Assembly (NCBI GenBank): GCA_002914805.1
Contig: JXTB01000093.1
Span: forward strand, 541,898-605,897
DNA from: Parasponia andersonii
Lineage: Eukaryota; Streptophyta; Magnoliopsida; Rosales; Cannabaceae
DNA: 64,000 bases
Reading direction: 5' to 3'
Below, piece by piece: positions 23,841-35,131 of the stretch (its first letter is position 1; each line of letters opens with the position of its first letter). Below the pieces are notes generated by a model. The model worked only from the letters and a program-made list of their open reading frames with translations, did no database searches and had not been told where the DNA came from. Both the position numbers and the translations under genes were made by a program.

Positions 23841-25785
23841 AGATTTTGTTCAGCTAGAATTTCCATTGACGAAATGGGGTTTTATAATTGATTTTCAAAA
23901 TTTAGAGATTATATCATAAGAACAACCTTGTATTTCATCATTTTTTTTTCGTACAAAACCTCTTGTTTTCTTTTTTCTTTTTTTGAGAAATATTAGAAAA
24001 TCCTATTGAATTAATTGATATTTTAATTATAAAAACCTTCTAATTGACTAGTTATCTCGAAAATATGACCCTTTAATGTCGCATAACACTATGTATCTCA
24101 ATTTTGTTCCAAATTTTTTATACTAACGCATGTGGTATAAAGTTGTCATCATCTAATTGACGCATTAAAAACTTACCATAAATAGATTAAATATTTTCAT
24201 TATTGGGTAGTGACAAATCATATGACATATGTCTTAATATTAAAAATTTGGTTAAAAAGTTGGTACCTCAAGCATTTTCACTTTAATATCAATTAAATTA
24301 GGAGAATTTAGGGAAATACAGAATTACACTTAGTGAATGATAGATTTAGCATAGTAATAAATATAAAATTTTTCTATACTATTTTCCAAATAATATTTTA
24401 ATTTTCATAATGTCCTTATTGATAAGTGATAAATTGGTTTTTAAACAACATTTTATAGATTCAAAAATAGTAAAAAAATTACAAGGTTATTTTAAAATAA
24501 TTTTCACATTTAAGATGATTTTCCTATATTTCTTAAAATTACGTTAAAAAAAAGGAAATACAAGAACATTTTTATTATTTTAAATTAGTCATGCGCTCTT
24601 TTTACAAAATAATTAACATATTTTGGGCTCATGGGTACGGTTGCACATAGACTTAAATTCAGGGACCAAAATACAAAACAAAAGACTGGAACCAATATGC
24701 AAAAATATCTAAACATTGGGAATTACTAATGGCACCAAAAAGCCAATAATAAATAAATATAAAATCACAGGCTAGAAATTCACTAGAATTTAGAAACTAT
24801 TCCTTCCCAAACCGACCCGGATCCCTTTTCTTTCCACGAGTCATATCCATAAAATCAAATACAATATACAAATGTCCAAAAAAAAAAAAAACCTCTCGAA
24901 CTTGATTATCGAAAAATAAATTTAGTGTTTGCAAAAAAATAAATAAATAAATAAATTTAGTGGTTGATTAAAAAATGATATGAATTTGTAACACTTTTAA
25001 AATGTAAAGTAAAATATTAATAATAATAAAACACAATGTATTATATAAAAATGTTATTTATATCTTAATAATATAAATGTTATAATTATTTTTTATAGAA
25101 GTTAAACACACATCATACATATTACTGTTGAGTGCGTTATGATGAAATTAATAAGATTCTTTTGCAAATTTTAAGTCTAATTCTATGAAGTGTAGTTCCA
25201 TCAATTGCTCTGAGAAGTAGTACTAATTGCATCATCTTATTGCGAGCTACCAATAAATATCGATTGCAAAATCCACTCAATTATTGTGACGTAGAAGTTT
25301 CCTTAAACTACATGATCAATATTATAATATATATACTCTATATATATCGTTGAACATTAAATAACCAAGCATAGGAAAAGTCTAATTTGACAAGCAAGAA
25401 TAAACTGCATATATAGAAGGGAGAATTGTAGTCTTACTTGGTGAGCACAGCACATCCTCAACACAATTGTGATTGAGAAATATTTTAAGCCTTTCAACTT
25501 CTTATTGCATTATTGAGCTGCCAATAAATACAATGGTGCATCCAATATATATATATATATATATATTTTAAAAAAAAAAGGATTCGTCCAATACATATTG
25601 CACTCAATTATTTTGATGTAGAAATATTATAACGCAATATTGGGTAAAATGTCTGAATAGGATAACGTAACTAACTGAAGGTTGTAGACTTGCAAGATCC
25701 TTATACTAAAGTCCGTTCAGAATCGGTTCAAAATACCAAAATCACATACTCCATCCCAAAAAATCAACCATTTTAGCAGGGTGAA
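23841..25785. other. AT-rich intergenic region
   Basis: No gene or transposon domain recognised. It includes an AAAT-type simple repeat near 24930-24955 and a TA microsatellite near 25542-25565. It may include the promoter of the BAHD pseudogene downstream, but no clear motif decides this. Confidence 0.5.
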
Positions 25786-25790
25786 ACTCA

Positions 25791-27109
25791 ACGAAAGAGG
25801 CCGAGGTGAAGGTTGAATTGGGAATAGTCTCCAAGGAGATGATCCAACCTTCTTCCCCAACTCCACATCATCTTCTGTCCTGTCAACTGTCCTTTCTTGA
25901 TCAGATAGCTCCCCAAGTGTACAACCCTTTCGTCATGTTCTACAAACCGGAGAAAGATTCCGAGTTCGGCGTATTCGAAATCTCCAACAAGCTCAAGAAA
26001 TCCATGTCCCATGTCCTAACTCTGTTTTATCCACTAACCGGACGACTCAAGGAGAAAAATACTACTTTCGTAGAGTCCAACAATGAGGGAATCCCCTACC
26101 TGGAAGCAAGAGTCAATTGCCAACTATCCCACTTCCTCCAAAATCCGAGCCCAAACGAGCTTAACAAGCTCATCCCATTTGAATCTGATAAGCTATTCGA
26201 TGTACCAATCGGTGTGCAACTCAATATCTTCAAGTGCGTCGGTATAGCTATTCGATCATGCATTTCTCACAAGGTTGCCGATGGTTTAGCATCTTTCATG
26301 TTCCTCAAGAACTGGGCAGCCATTGCTCGAGGAGATCATATGGAGGTTCGCCCAGAATTCCAAGCAACGACACTCTTTCCACCCAAGAGTATATCCGTGT
26401 TTGATCGAGTTGGCACTACGAATAAGGATACTGTCATGTCAAAGAGATTTGTGCTCAATGCTGCCATGATTAAGGATCTCAAAGGAAAATATGCCATAAT
26501 CAACCGCAAAGGCTCATCAAATCATTAGAACCAGAAAGTCCCATCTCATGTTGAGGCCTTGTCTGCTTTCATATGGAGTGGCTTCAAGGCTGCAACCTCA
26601 AGTGGAGTGTAATACATCTGAAAGACTTTATGCCATGGTTCAGGCAGTGAACCTTCGCCCGAGGATTGAGCCGCCACTCGAAGAACACTCGTTCGGAAAT
26701 CTCTACCTATTTGCAACCATTATTCCGCGTTTAGTTTCAGGAGGAGATGAGCAATGTGGGATCGTAAAGAGGATGAGAGACCAAATAAGTCGCATTGAAA
26801 AGAATATGTTAGAAGTCTACAAGAGGGGACAGAGCACTTGGATTTCATCATGGAGTTCATTTCAGCGAAAGAGACCATTTTTCTCAGCTTCAGTAGTTGG
26901 TGTAGATTTCCTCTATACGAAGCTGACTTTGGCTGGGGAAAGCCTATATGGGTGGGCTTGCCGCCCCCTGACTTTCAACAATCTGGTTGTGTTTGTTGAT
27001 ACCAGATCACGTGATGGAGTTGAGGCCTATATAAACTTACCATAACGATATGGATAAACTTGAAAATGACAATGAATTCCTTGCATTTGTGCCTCCAAAA
27101 GGGTTTTAA
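25791..27109 (+). pseudogene. BAHD acyltransferase pseudogene (vinorine-synthase-like)
   Basis: Intact members transfer acyl groups from acyl-CoA to alcohols or amines in the cytosol. The first part reads VELGIVSKEMIQPSSPTP, DQIAPQVYNP, FYPLTGRLK and SCISHKVADG, containing the catalytic HxxxD (H-K-V-A-D, about residues 160-164 from the presumed start). An in-frame TAG follows at 26526-26528. A frame change near 26610 leads to RLYAMVQAVNLRPR. The structural motif DFGWG is present near 26928 but in a different frame from both flanks, and the final segment (DKLENDNEFLAFVPPKGF) is in a third frame. The start is also lost: the codon in the expected position (25791) is ACG. At least four frame changes, one stop and a lost start make this a firm pseudogene. 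Confidence 0.88.
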
Positions 27110-28358
27110 TTTGTTATCAGATGGTCTGTGTTTTTATTTGTTTCTGTTGTATGTAATGATTGCCTTTGTTTTGAAACATTTGCGATAATGACGATAATTA
27201 TGCGTTTTATAGCATTTAGTAAAAAAATTATCACAAAAAAAGAAAAGAAAAATTAACCATTTCTCAAAACATACAATATGCCAAATGAAAATTTTTCTCG
27301 TTAAAATATTTTAAAAGAATAATATATATTCACTTCCATCATTTAATAAGAAGTAAAAGAAAATTACAAAATGTCCTTCAACCAAAGCCCCCATATTCTA
27401 TGAACAAACTCTACGAGTATCAACATCGCATAGGTAGCTGCTACTCCATTTTTATTGTCCACCATAAGTTCTTTCCACCCTCATGTCATATTAAGTCCGT
27501 TGAAAACAAGTAAAAAAGAAAGGGATGAAAAAAAAAATTAAGAACTATGACTAGATGTAAATGCTATGTACCAATTGTAAAAGCAAGAAAATAAGAGAAG
27601 CAATTCAGGGGAAGTAAAAAAAACTATTAATTGCTTGTAGAAACTGCAAAACTCTTATGCTGTGTCTCTTTAATCAACACAAATATGACACAAAGCAATA
27701 AACACTAATTAGCACAAAATTTACACATAAAAAGTAGACAAAGCAAGAAAAGATGAATACCCTATTCTCCTAATTACGCTTAAACCACATGGAAGTGAAG
27801 AAAGTCATATCATCTTCTTCAAGACATATTATCCTTTCTTTTTCTCTTGTTCTTCTTATCTCAGAATTGCAGCACACTAAATCTTTTGTGCAGATTTTTT
27901 TTGTCCCTTGTATTACTCTTCCAAGAAATAATGTATGAAAAACCTGAATTCAACTGCTACATGCCTACTTACTTTCCAGCTAAGAAAGAAAAGAAAATAA
28001 TATTACCGACTCTTTGGGGTTATAATCACACATGCAGGACAAAAAAGCTGGCACCACCTCTGTTTTTTCCTTTTTTTTCCTTTTTCTTTTTTAAATTTTA
28101 TTAGAGAACATAAGTCAAACTTTAGTAGAGTTTTCTTTCTTATTATATTATTATTACTCTCTTTCAACGACAAAACACAAAAATAAAGGAAATGGCAGCA
28201 ACATACCATTTCAAAATATATAGAACACAGACTAAAGAAGTAGATACAACACTTCTTAGCCAACACAATCATGAAAATGAAAACAAGTACGTAGTAAATT
28301 AACTCACAGATCAGTTTTAAGTGCTAAACTTTCAAACGGCAGAGTTTTTTGTTGATAA
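27110..28358. other. Intergenic region downstream of two convergent BAHD genes
   Basis: AT-rich spacer into which the pseudogene (+) and the intact gene (-) both read. TTTATT at 28097-28102 (AATAAA on the minus strand, about 258 nt past the stop of the intact gene) is a possible poly(A) signal. Short ORFs around 27850-28270 look like composition by-products. Confidence 0.4.
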
Positions 28359-29633
28359 TTAAGCAAATGCAAGAAGGTCAGGGTCACGTTCAAACGAGGC
28401 CATGTCCTCTTTGGTCAAAGTCACCCAAGCCTCAACTCCACCTCCTCTTGTGTCCATCAAAGTCACTACATTGCTATGGCTTTCGCTAGCAGGAACGGTC
28501 ACCCAGATTGGCTTTCCCCACCCAAAATCAACCGCCTCATAGAGCTGAAAGTTACACAAACTCGTGAAGATCAAGACCTTTGTATCTTCACTTCTAATCA
28601 ATTCAGCCGCCTCTTGTAAGTCCCGGCAGATCACCGCCGACGCGTCGTCTTCTCTAAGCCTTTTCGCCTTCTTTTCGGCGAATTCTCTAATCCCTTTCCT
28701 CAATAAAGCCACCAAATCTCGCAGTGCTGGTTCTTCTTCATGATGCTCCTCTGTCCGTACAGCAAAGTATCCCACGACGTTTCCTACCAAGTTTTCCGGC
28801 AAAGGCGGGTCAACCCTTTTGCGTATGTTCATAGATTGAGTCAGCGCGTACTTCTTCGGACCCCCCAGGTTCGATCTTGACGCAGCCATGACACACTTCA
28901 AGATCAGGGCCGTCACGACTTCGACCCGAGTCGGTTGCTGGACGCTGTCGCCTGCAGCATTGGCCTTGAGCTCCAAAATTTTTGGTTTATCAAACACATA
29001 CCTCTTCATGACCGACTCCGCCTTTTTCAACTCCACAGCAGGCCTCTGTACGGAGAGTTCTATTGGAGGGAAGTAGGAGGCGCCGTCAAACTCGGGAAAC
29101 ACTGTTTGGCCCGACCCGTTCGAGGTCTCGGCCCAGCTTTTCATGAAAATTCCCATGGTGGTTGCGTCTGCGAACTTGTGGGACATGCATATGCCGATGG
29201 CCAAGCCACCGCAGTCGAAGAAAGTGGCTTGAACAAGCAGTTGAGGCCACGTGCCTGACTCCGGCGACTCCATTTTCGCCGCGAGGAATGGTTGGAGTAC
29301 GGCCGATTGGTCTAGAAATGTTGAGAGAAGGCCATTGAATCGAGCTTCGATGTATTGAGCTCCTTCGTCGTTACAGTCAATGGTTGTGCTGTTGATTCTT
29401 CCGGCAATTGGGTAGAAGCGGACTAAGGACTCGGACAGCGATTTCTTTAGCTGGTGTGATCTTTGCTCAGAGCTGATATCATTCTTGGGATAGAAATAAA
29501 CTACCTGGCCGTAAACTACTGGTTGGAGCTGATCCAAGACTGAGAGTTGGTAGATTTTAAGGTGAGGAGGAGTTGGAGAAGATGGTTTTATGGTTTCTCT
29601 TTTGATAATCTCAACCTTAAACTCCTCCGCCAT
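28359..29633 (-). CDS. BAHD acyltransferase, intact, single exon (424 aa)
   Basis: Transfers an acyl group from acyl-CoA to a hydroxyl or amine acceptor, probably in the cytosol. The catalytic SHKFADA (HxxxD at about residues 152-156) and the structural DFGWG (about 369-373, in [13 protein letters not shown]) are both present. Other family landmarks are [11 protein letters not shown] near the N-terminus, FYPIAGRI, YIEARFNG, FFDCGGLAIGICMSHK and MNIRKRVDPPLP. The length is normal for the family. The start is the ATG at 29633 (MAEEFKVEIIKRE): the frame extends upstream only through non-ATG codons, and the motif alignment with the neighbouring copies begins here. It resembles the clade that includes vinorine synthase and other alkaloid or terpenoid acyltransferases, but substrate cannot be deduced. 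It is the only intact member of the local cluster. Confidence 0.92.
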   Translation of the reverse strand: MAEEFKVEIIKRETIKPSSPTPPHLKIYQLSVLDQLQPVVYGQVVYFYPKNDISSEQRSHQLKKSLSESLVRFYPIAGRINSTTIDCNDEGAQYIEARFNGLLSTFLDQSAVLQPFLAAKMESPESGTWPQLLVQATFFDCGGLAIGICMSHKFADATTMGIFMKSWAETSNGSGQTVFPEFDGASYFPPIELSVQRPAVELKKAESVMKRYVFDKPKILELKANAAGDSVQQPTRVEVVTALILKCVMAASRSNLGGPKKYALTQSMNIRKRVDPPLPENLVGNVVGYFAVRTEEHHEEEPALRDLVALLRKGIREFAEKKAKRLREDDASAVICRDLQEAAELIRSEDTKVLIFTSLCNFQLYEAVDFGWGKPIWVTVPASESHSNVVTLMDTRGGGVEAWVTLTKEDMASFERDPDLLAFA

Positions 29634-29674
29634 CTCCTTCTCGGTGTTAAGTTTCTCCAACAATTATGCTTTAC

Positions 29675-29682
29675 TATAAATA
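29675..29682 (-). promoter_or_regulatory. Candidate TATA box of the intact BAHD gene
   Basis: On the minus strand TATTTATA lies about 42 nt upstream of the ATG, so the 5' leader would be very short. The surrounding sequence (GTATTTA...AATTGT..GAGAAA) is recognisable upstream of the 41.7-kb copy and, in altered form, at 47.7 kb, which suggests functional promoter sequence shared by the duplicates. Confidence 0.45.
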
Positions 29683-30060
29683 CCTGAATGGCAGAGAAGC
29701 AGGATTCGGATTTTGGTTCATTCACTCTGCTTTTCTTTCTCATAAGTTATAACCGGTTTTTATTTTTATTGCTATTATTTTTTTGTGATGGGATTTGATA
29801 TCTTTTAACGTCGTTGTTTATATAATTATACTTAATAGTTTCCATCCATTTCTATATGCGTCTTTAGTCAATACTCATCCTGTAACAGGACGTTGCATTG
29901 ACTTGAGAGGCTCATTAGTTTGCAACGTTAACGTAAGAAAGCCGTCACAAGATTGTTAAATTGAAAATTTTCATTGGTTTTGAAATTAGATCGGTCCCAA
30001 GAACAATAAGTCTTCATAAAGATTAAAGAGTAGGAAATGTTCGTGAAGAGATTTTTTTGT
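29683..30060 (-). promoter_or_regulatory. Upstream region of the intact BAHD gene, duplicated at 47.7 kb
   Basis: Blocks such as AATGGCAGAGAAGCAGGATT, CTTTAGTCAATAC and GGCTCATTA recur in the same order at 47742-48100. This is the proximal promoter by position. No specific binding site is claimed. Confidence 0.55.
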
Positions 30061-31077
30061 TATCTATAATCATCTGGTTGGAATTAGATAGTAGCTTTAC
30101 AAGATTTGTACTTGCCTTAGCTTTTAATTCGTATATTACTTCCTAATCTTGACTTTTCTTTGTTCTTACTAATTTGAAAAAGAAGAAAAAAGATGTGGTG
30201 ACAATCACAATGAAAGAAAACAGAGTACTTGGCTTGTTTTGTTAATGGCACTTTTCTCTTGGCACAAAACAGTGGATTTGGTGGGTTGATTATTATATAT
30301 TTATATGAAACTCACATTTTAAAAATGTGAACTTCTTGGTACAATAATAAATACTCCGTTGTCATCTTGATAAATCTTCATGCCAAGAAAATGATGCAAC
30401 ATCCCCAAATCATTCATTTCATACTTTTTTCATCATGAGCAAATTAGGGAATATACGGCAATTTTAGAAGTAATATCAACAAAAATATAGTACACATACT
30501 AAATATGATTTGCGTACGGAGACTTTCAGAAAAATACCGTATTTTCCCTATCTTCTTTTTCCTTTCTCTAGCCCAAATCTAGTCGTCCTCGTTCACTCCA
30601 AAAAAAATCTAGTCTTCCTCGATGAAACCTTTGCCAACTGCCTCTCCTTTGACATTGTCTTAGCAGGGCCAAATGCACTTCTGTTTGGCCTTAAACTCAG
30701 TTTATTTCCCTATCTTTTTCTTCATCTTCCGCCATGGATGATGCCTTGATCCCTCCGGGCTTTGAGTTCGAGTTCTAGACAAGATTAGTTCAACTGCTCC
30801 AACTAGATCCATGAGCTTATCTGACAATCTTTTTTTAACAATCATATTAGACCCAAGCTCTCAACTCATCTAGAAACACCTTAAGTTTCAAGTCTTAGAT
30901 TAGGTTTATGAAGGCTGTAATAAGCATAAAGTTCCCTCCATGGGCAATGCTCTAAGCAATTAAAAATATCACAGAATTTCTTTTTTCTAGGTTAATTTTT
31001 TATTTTTTCAATCAATATTTGAATACTTACAAAAGCACAAATTTAATGTACTGTTTTGACAGAGAATTATAGAGTTA
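30061..31077. other. Intergenic; possible small gene remnant near 30540-30780
   Basis: Mostly AT-rich. A more coding-like patch (about 30540-30780) ends in GCCATGGATGATGCCTTG, which would start MDDALIPPGFEFEF and then stop. I recognise no family, so no gene is called. Confidence 0.3.
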
Positions 31078-31079
31078 AT

Positions 31080-31192
31080 GAATATTGTTTTGTGTTTTCT
31101 CTAGTTAGTATTAACATCTCATCAATATTGTTTTGTGTTTTCTCTAGTTAATATTAACATCTCATCAATATTATTTTGTGTTTTTTCTAGAA
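31080..31192. repeat. 43-bp tandem repeat, about 2.6 copies
   Basis: AATATTGTTTTGTGTTTTCT is followed by CTAGTTAGTATTAACATCTC and ATC, then repeats with one change. A third partial copy reads AATATTATTTTGTGTTTTTT. Confidence 0.75.
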
Positions 31193-31539
31193 TGCTAGTT
31201 AATGTACTTTTTCTTAATCAGAGTCTATTTTCTTTTATGTCCTTACAAATTGTGGTATCAATAATTTGGATTTTGAACATCTTCTCTTTAAAAAAAAAGA
31301 GAGAGCTTGGATTTTGACCATAACTGAGAAACGCTTTTGATGTACATTTTTTTGAATAGTTTGAGAGAAAGTATTTGTAGTGCTATGTTTAAAGTACCAT
31401 TTTCGTGCATGATTTGAGAGAAAGTGGAACTAAAATAATAAGATTGTTTTACCATAATGCATTGAGTCTCTTTTTTTTCCAATTCATGTTTGATCATTGT
31501 GATGATCTTTAGAATAATTAGAAGTTCCAAAACATTTAA

Positions 31540-33010
31540 ATAAATAGTAATCTTGTAACCAATAAGTAATAATCGAACTAGTAACTGGTCAGTGGATTGG
31601 TTATTAGTAATTACTCTCGTAACTAGTAATCAAAAAAATCAATAACAAAATTAGTATCTAGTAATTAAATTAATTATTGGTAATTATTTTCGTTACTAGT
31701 AATCAAATTAGTGTGAATGGTATAACTAAAAAAATTGGAAATAAGTAACCAAATTAGCAGTGATAATTAGAAACTAGAAACTAATTGAGTATTGGTAACT
31801 AAATTGGTTTCCAATTTGGTCTAGTAATCAATAAGTAACCAATAACTGGTAACTAGAAAAATTAGAAACTAGTAACTAGAGAATTTGGTAACCAGTAACT
31901 AATACTAGTAATCAAATAAGTTTTGAGTGTATTTTTATAATTATTTCAGCCTTATACTATAAGATAAATGTATTTACCATATTTCAGTAATTTTTAATTA
32001 TTTTATATATAAACATCAAGAAAACCCTTTATTATTAGTCATCAAAATTTTAACTAATAACCAATAACAAGTTATTGTCTTTTTAAGTAGCTACTAATTT
32101 AAAAACTAATGCTTAAATTGATTATTGGTAACTAGTCTTGCTATAACCAAAATAATAATTGGCAACTCTAGTAACCAGATAAACTAGTAAATATATAGTT
32201 TGTCTAGTTATCACTACTAGTAACCACATCAAAATAATCATGTTAGTTACTGGTATTAGTAACTAGATTGGTTGAGAAAAAATAAATTAAAAAAAACAAT
32301 TACTTTTAGCTAGTAACCAAATAAGTTATTAGTTACTAGGAACTAGTATTGTATGTACAATAAAGTCCTATAAATGGTAATTATTAACAAAATTAATAAC
32401 TAGTAACTAGAGAAATTAGTAATTAGTAACTACAAACTAAGGAAATCGGAGACCGAACTAATGATATACCCAGATTTAAGTATAGTAATAAGGTACTAAG
32501 TTCATTTTCTCTAGCTTGTTTTCAAATTAACTTGAATATAATTTTATTAAAATGGTAAATTTATTTTAAGTATTGATTCTAATTAAATTCCAGTAACAAT
32601 AAATTACTGATAACTAGTCTTATAAATAAAAATTTATAACCATATTGATCTTGTATTAAAACTCGTAATCAGATTGGTGAATGAAAAATAGATTGGTTAT
32701 TAGTAATTATAGTAACTAGTAACCAATTATTTATCTTTGTAATTGGTGACCAGTCACTGATCTTTGTAACTAGTTTGAAACTAATAATCATTCTGGTAAC
32801 TAGTATAAAAAAGAATTTAGAAAGTATAACCAATAACTAAATTGGATGGTAACTGGTAACAAATAACTCGAGAAACCAATAACTAAATTAGTTAATAGTA
32901 ACTGGATTAGTTATAAGTCAATATGTAACCAGGAAAATAGTAACCAATATTCAAATTAGTTACTTGTTACAATATTGATTACTTAATGATAACTAGTAAC
33001 TAAATTTATT
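31540..33010. repeat. Low-complexity tract of AACTAGTAAC-type words, about 1.5 kb
   Basis: The whole tract is built from diverged versions of AACTAGTAAC, TTGGTTACTAGT and AGTAACCAAAT in both orientations, with no fixed period visible. Coding potential is nil. It may be an eroded minisatellite. Confidence 0.7.
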
Positions 33011-33290
33011 AAGAGAAAAAAAAATGGCTCCTTCTATCCCTAAAAAGAGAAGATAAAAGAGAAAAAAAAAGTGAGTACTTCTTATAAAAAAAAATGAAAG
33101 AAAAAAAAAAAGCAAAAGAGGAAAATTAAAAAGAAAGAGAGAAAATAGAAGAAGGAAATAGAACTAAAGATTTAAAAAAAAAAAATAAAGACAAGAGTAT
33201 GGTTCAATCATTAAAAAAAAATTGAAAAATAAAAAATCAAACAAAGAAAAAGAAAAAATAAAAGAAAGTAAAGAAAGGCTAAATAAAGGG
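33011..33290. repeat. Purine-rich A/G tract
   Basis: About 280 bp almost entirely A and G (AAAAAGAGAAGATAAAAGAG and similar), directly continuing the low-complexity tract. Likely simple-sequence expansion. Confidence 0.65.
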
Positions 33291-34194
33291 AGTTTAGATT
33301 GAGAATTGAGCCTAAATGTAGGAGGATTAAAACAATAGACCTAAATAAGACATCCATTAATTCAACATTTTGTCTTACTTTTTAAAGGTATAAATAGTAT
33401 CAATAAAAGATGACTTTGTTTATAATAATACCACTGCGTTTTTTACTGTTATTTGCAAAAATATTAATCATGTGTGGTAGAAACCTAATTATTTCTCTCA
33501 TACCGTATTTGTGTAAATCTTTTTATTTTTGCAGGTAAAAGCCAATAAAACCCTTTCATCATCTCCTTTTTTAAATCATGGAACATTTTTTCATTATTGC
33601 CAGTAAACACTAATCATCAACATACAAGGCAACAATAAGTATCGGACTCAGCTCATTGCTTCATGTATAGTGTTGGCTCACTTTTGTTTTTGCAAAGCCC
33701 TTTTTCGAGGAAATAACTATCGATCAGACTATAGAGATGTCATTATGGGCCAGTCCACATTTCGAAAAAAGTATGGTACAAGCCCATTCTAAGTCCACAT
33801 TATGTGAGTTTGTACTAGTTCATTACATATAGTAGAAGCTGAGTTGGGCCTAAATCATAGACTTACAGGCCTAACTTATCTCACATTTCTATCAACCATA
33901 TTTAATCATTCTATATATAATTTTAAATATATTTTAATTAAAATTTTAAATATCTTAATTAAATATTTTCATTTATATGTTTTTAATGTTATATATTTAC
34001 TTATTTTTATTTATTTTCAATTTATTTAAATTTAAAAAAAATATGAATGGCTATTAGGCCGATATTTGATATTTTAAAGTATAGAACAACAATAAAATTA
34101 GGCCTATATTATGACCCATATTATGTCTACATAGACATAGCCTACTTAGCCACGACTTACTTAGGTCCGCATAAAATGTAGGCAGAGCCTGTGG
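33291..34194. other. Intergenic, nothing recognised
   Basis: AT-rich; about 33840-34060 is nearly pure A/T. The short patches around 33650-33860 and 34060-34190 (TAGGCCTATATTATG) look like eroded repeat sequence but I cannot name the family. Confidence 0.4.
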
Positions 34195-35130
34195 GTCGTA
34201 CTAGATTCCTTAATAAGATTCAATGGTACTCGTAATGCTAGGGAAGTTGAGAACTTCCTATGAGGACTCGAACAATACTTTGAGGCCACCGGTATGACGG
34301 ACGATGCCAGTAAAATTCGTAATACTGCTTTGTATCTAACCGATACTGCCATGCTATGGTGGAGGCGGAGACACGTGGAGATGTAACGAGGGGTATGCAC
34401 TGTAGCCACCTTTAATGATTTCAAAAGAGAGCAAAAAAGGCAATTCTTCCTCGAGAATGATGAAGAGGAGCGAGAGGCCGTCTTCACCACCTCAAATAAT
34501 CTGGTAGTGTTAGAGACTATGTGAAAGAGTTTACCACACTCTTGCTCGAAGTCCCAGATACCTTAGATAAAGATGCCTTATTCTTGTTCATGGATGGTCT
34601 TCAGCACTGGGCTAAGTTAGAGCTCAAGCATCGTGGCGTCCAGGACTTGGCCGATGCTATTGCAGTAGCTGAGAGCCTTGTTGATTACTTTACCAACACG
34701 GACCCTTCTAAGGTCAAAGACAAGAAGGGTGGTGGAGCAAAAAGTGGGAGAAAGCAAACAAAATGAGGAAAATGGAACAAAGATAGTTCCTCCTACAGGC
34801 ATAAAGACAAGGGCAAAGAGAAGGAAGACCGTGACTTCTTTAAGCTGAGAGTCAAGTGCTTTCTTTGTAATGGGCCCCATTGGTCACGCGAGTATCCCAA
34901 GAAGAAAGCTCTCAATGCCTTAATTGCCTCCGAGCTAAGCCAAGAAGGAGGTGATAGAGAAGATGGTGGTGCACATGTTGGTTCCTTGCAACTCCTAAAT
35001 ACCTTGCAGTCAGCCCCTAAGTCACAAGCTAAGGGCCTACTTTTTGTAAATGCAACAATCAATGACAAAGCCACTAAAGCCTTGGTTAACATGGGTACAT
35101 CCCACAACTTCGTCTTAATTGAGGAAGGCG
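34195..35130 (+). pseudogene. Chromovirus gag and protease remnant
   Basis: 34200-34500 translates as FNGTRNAREVENFL (stop) GLEQYFEATGMTDDASKIR and AMLWWRRRHVEM, the retrotransposon gag domain. 34521-34766 continues with FTTLLLEVPDTLDKDALFLF. The zinc knuckle at about 34858 reads CFLCNGPHWSREYP, with the last Cys replaced by Tyr. The protease active site near 35080 reads LVNMGTSHNFV where DTGA or DTGT is expected, so the catalytic Asp is Asn. Stops separate the pieces. Confidence 0.75.
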
Positions 35131-35131
35131 G

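Noticed and set aside
28888..29258. Plus-strand ORFs of 62 and 107 codons opposite the BAHD gene
   Set aside because: Shadows of the minus-strand BAHD coding sequence.
29634..29663. Upstream extension of the BAHD gene by ten codons
   Set aside because: The extension would start with TTG and lies next to the candidate TATA box; the ATG at 29633 matches the family start.
30724..30780. Small gene starting MDDALIPPGFE
   Set aside because: Good start context, but the frame stops after 14 codons and no family is recognised; too little support.
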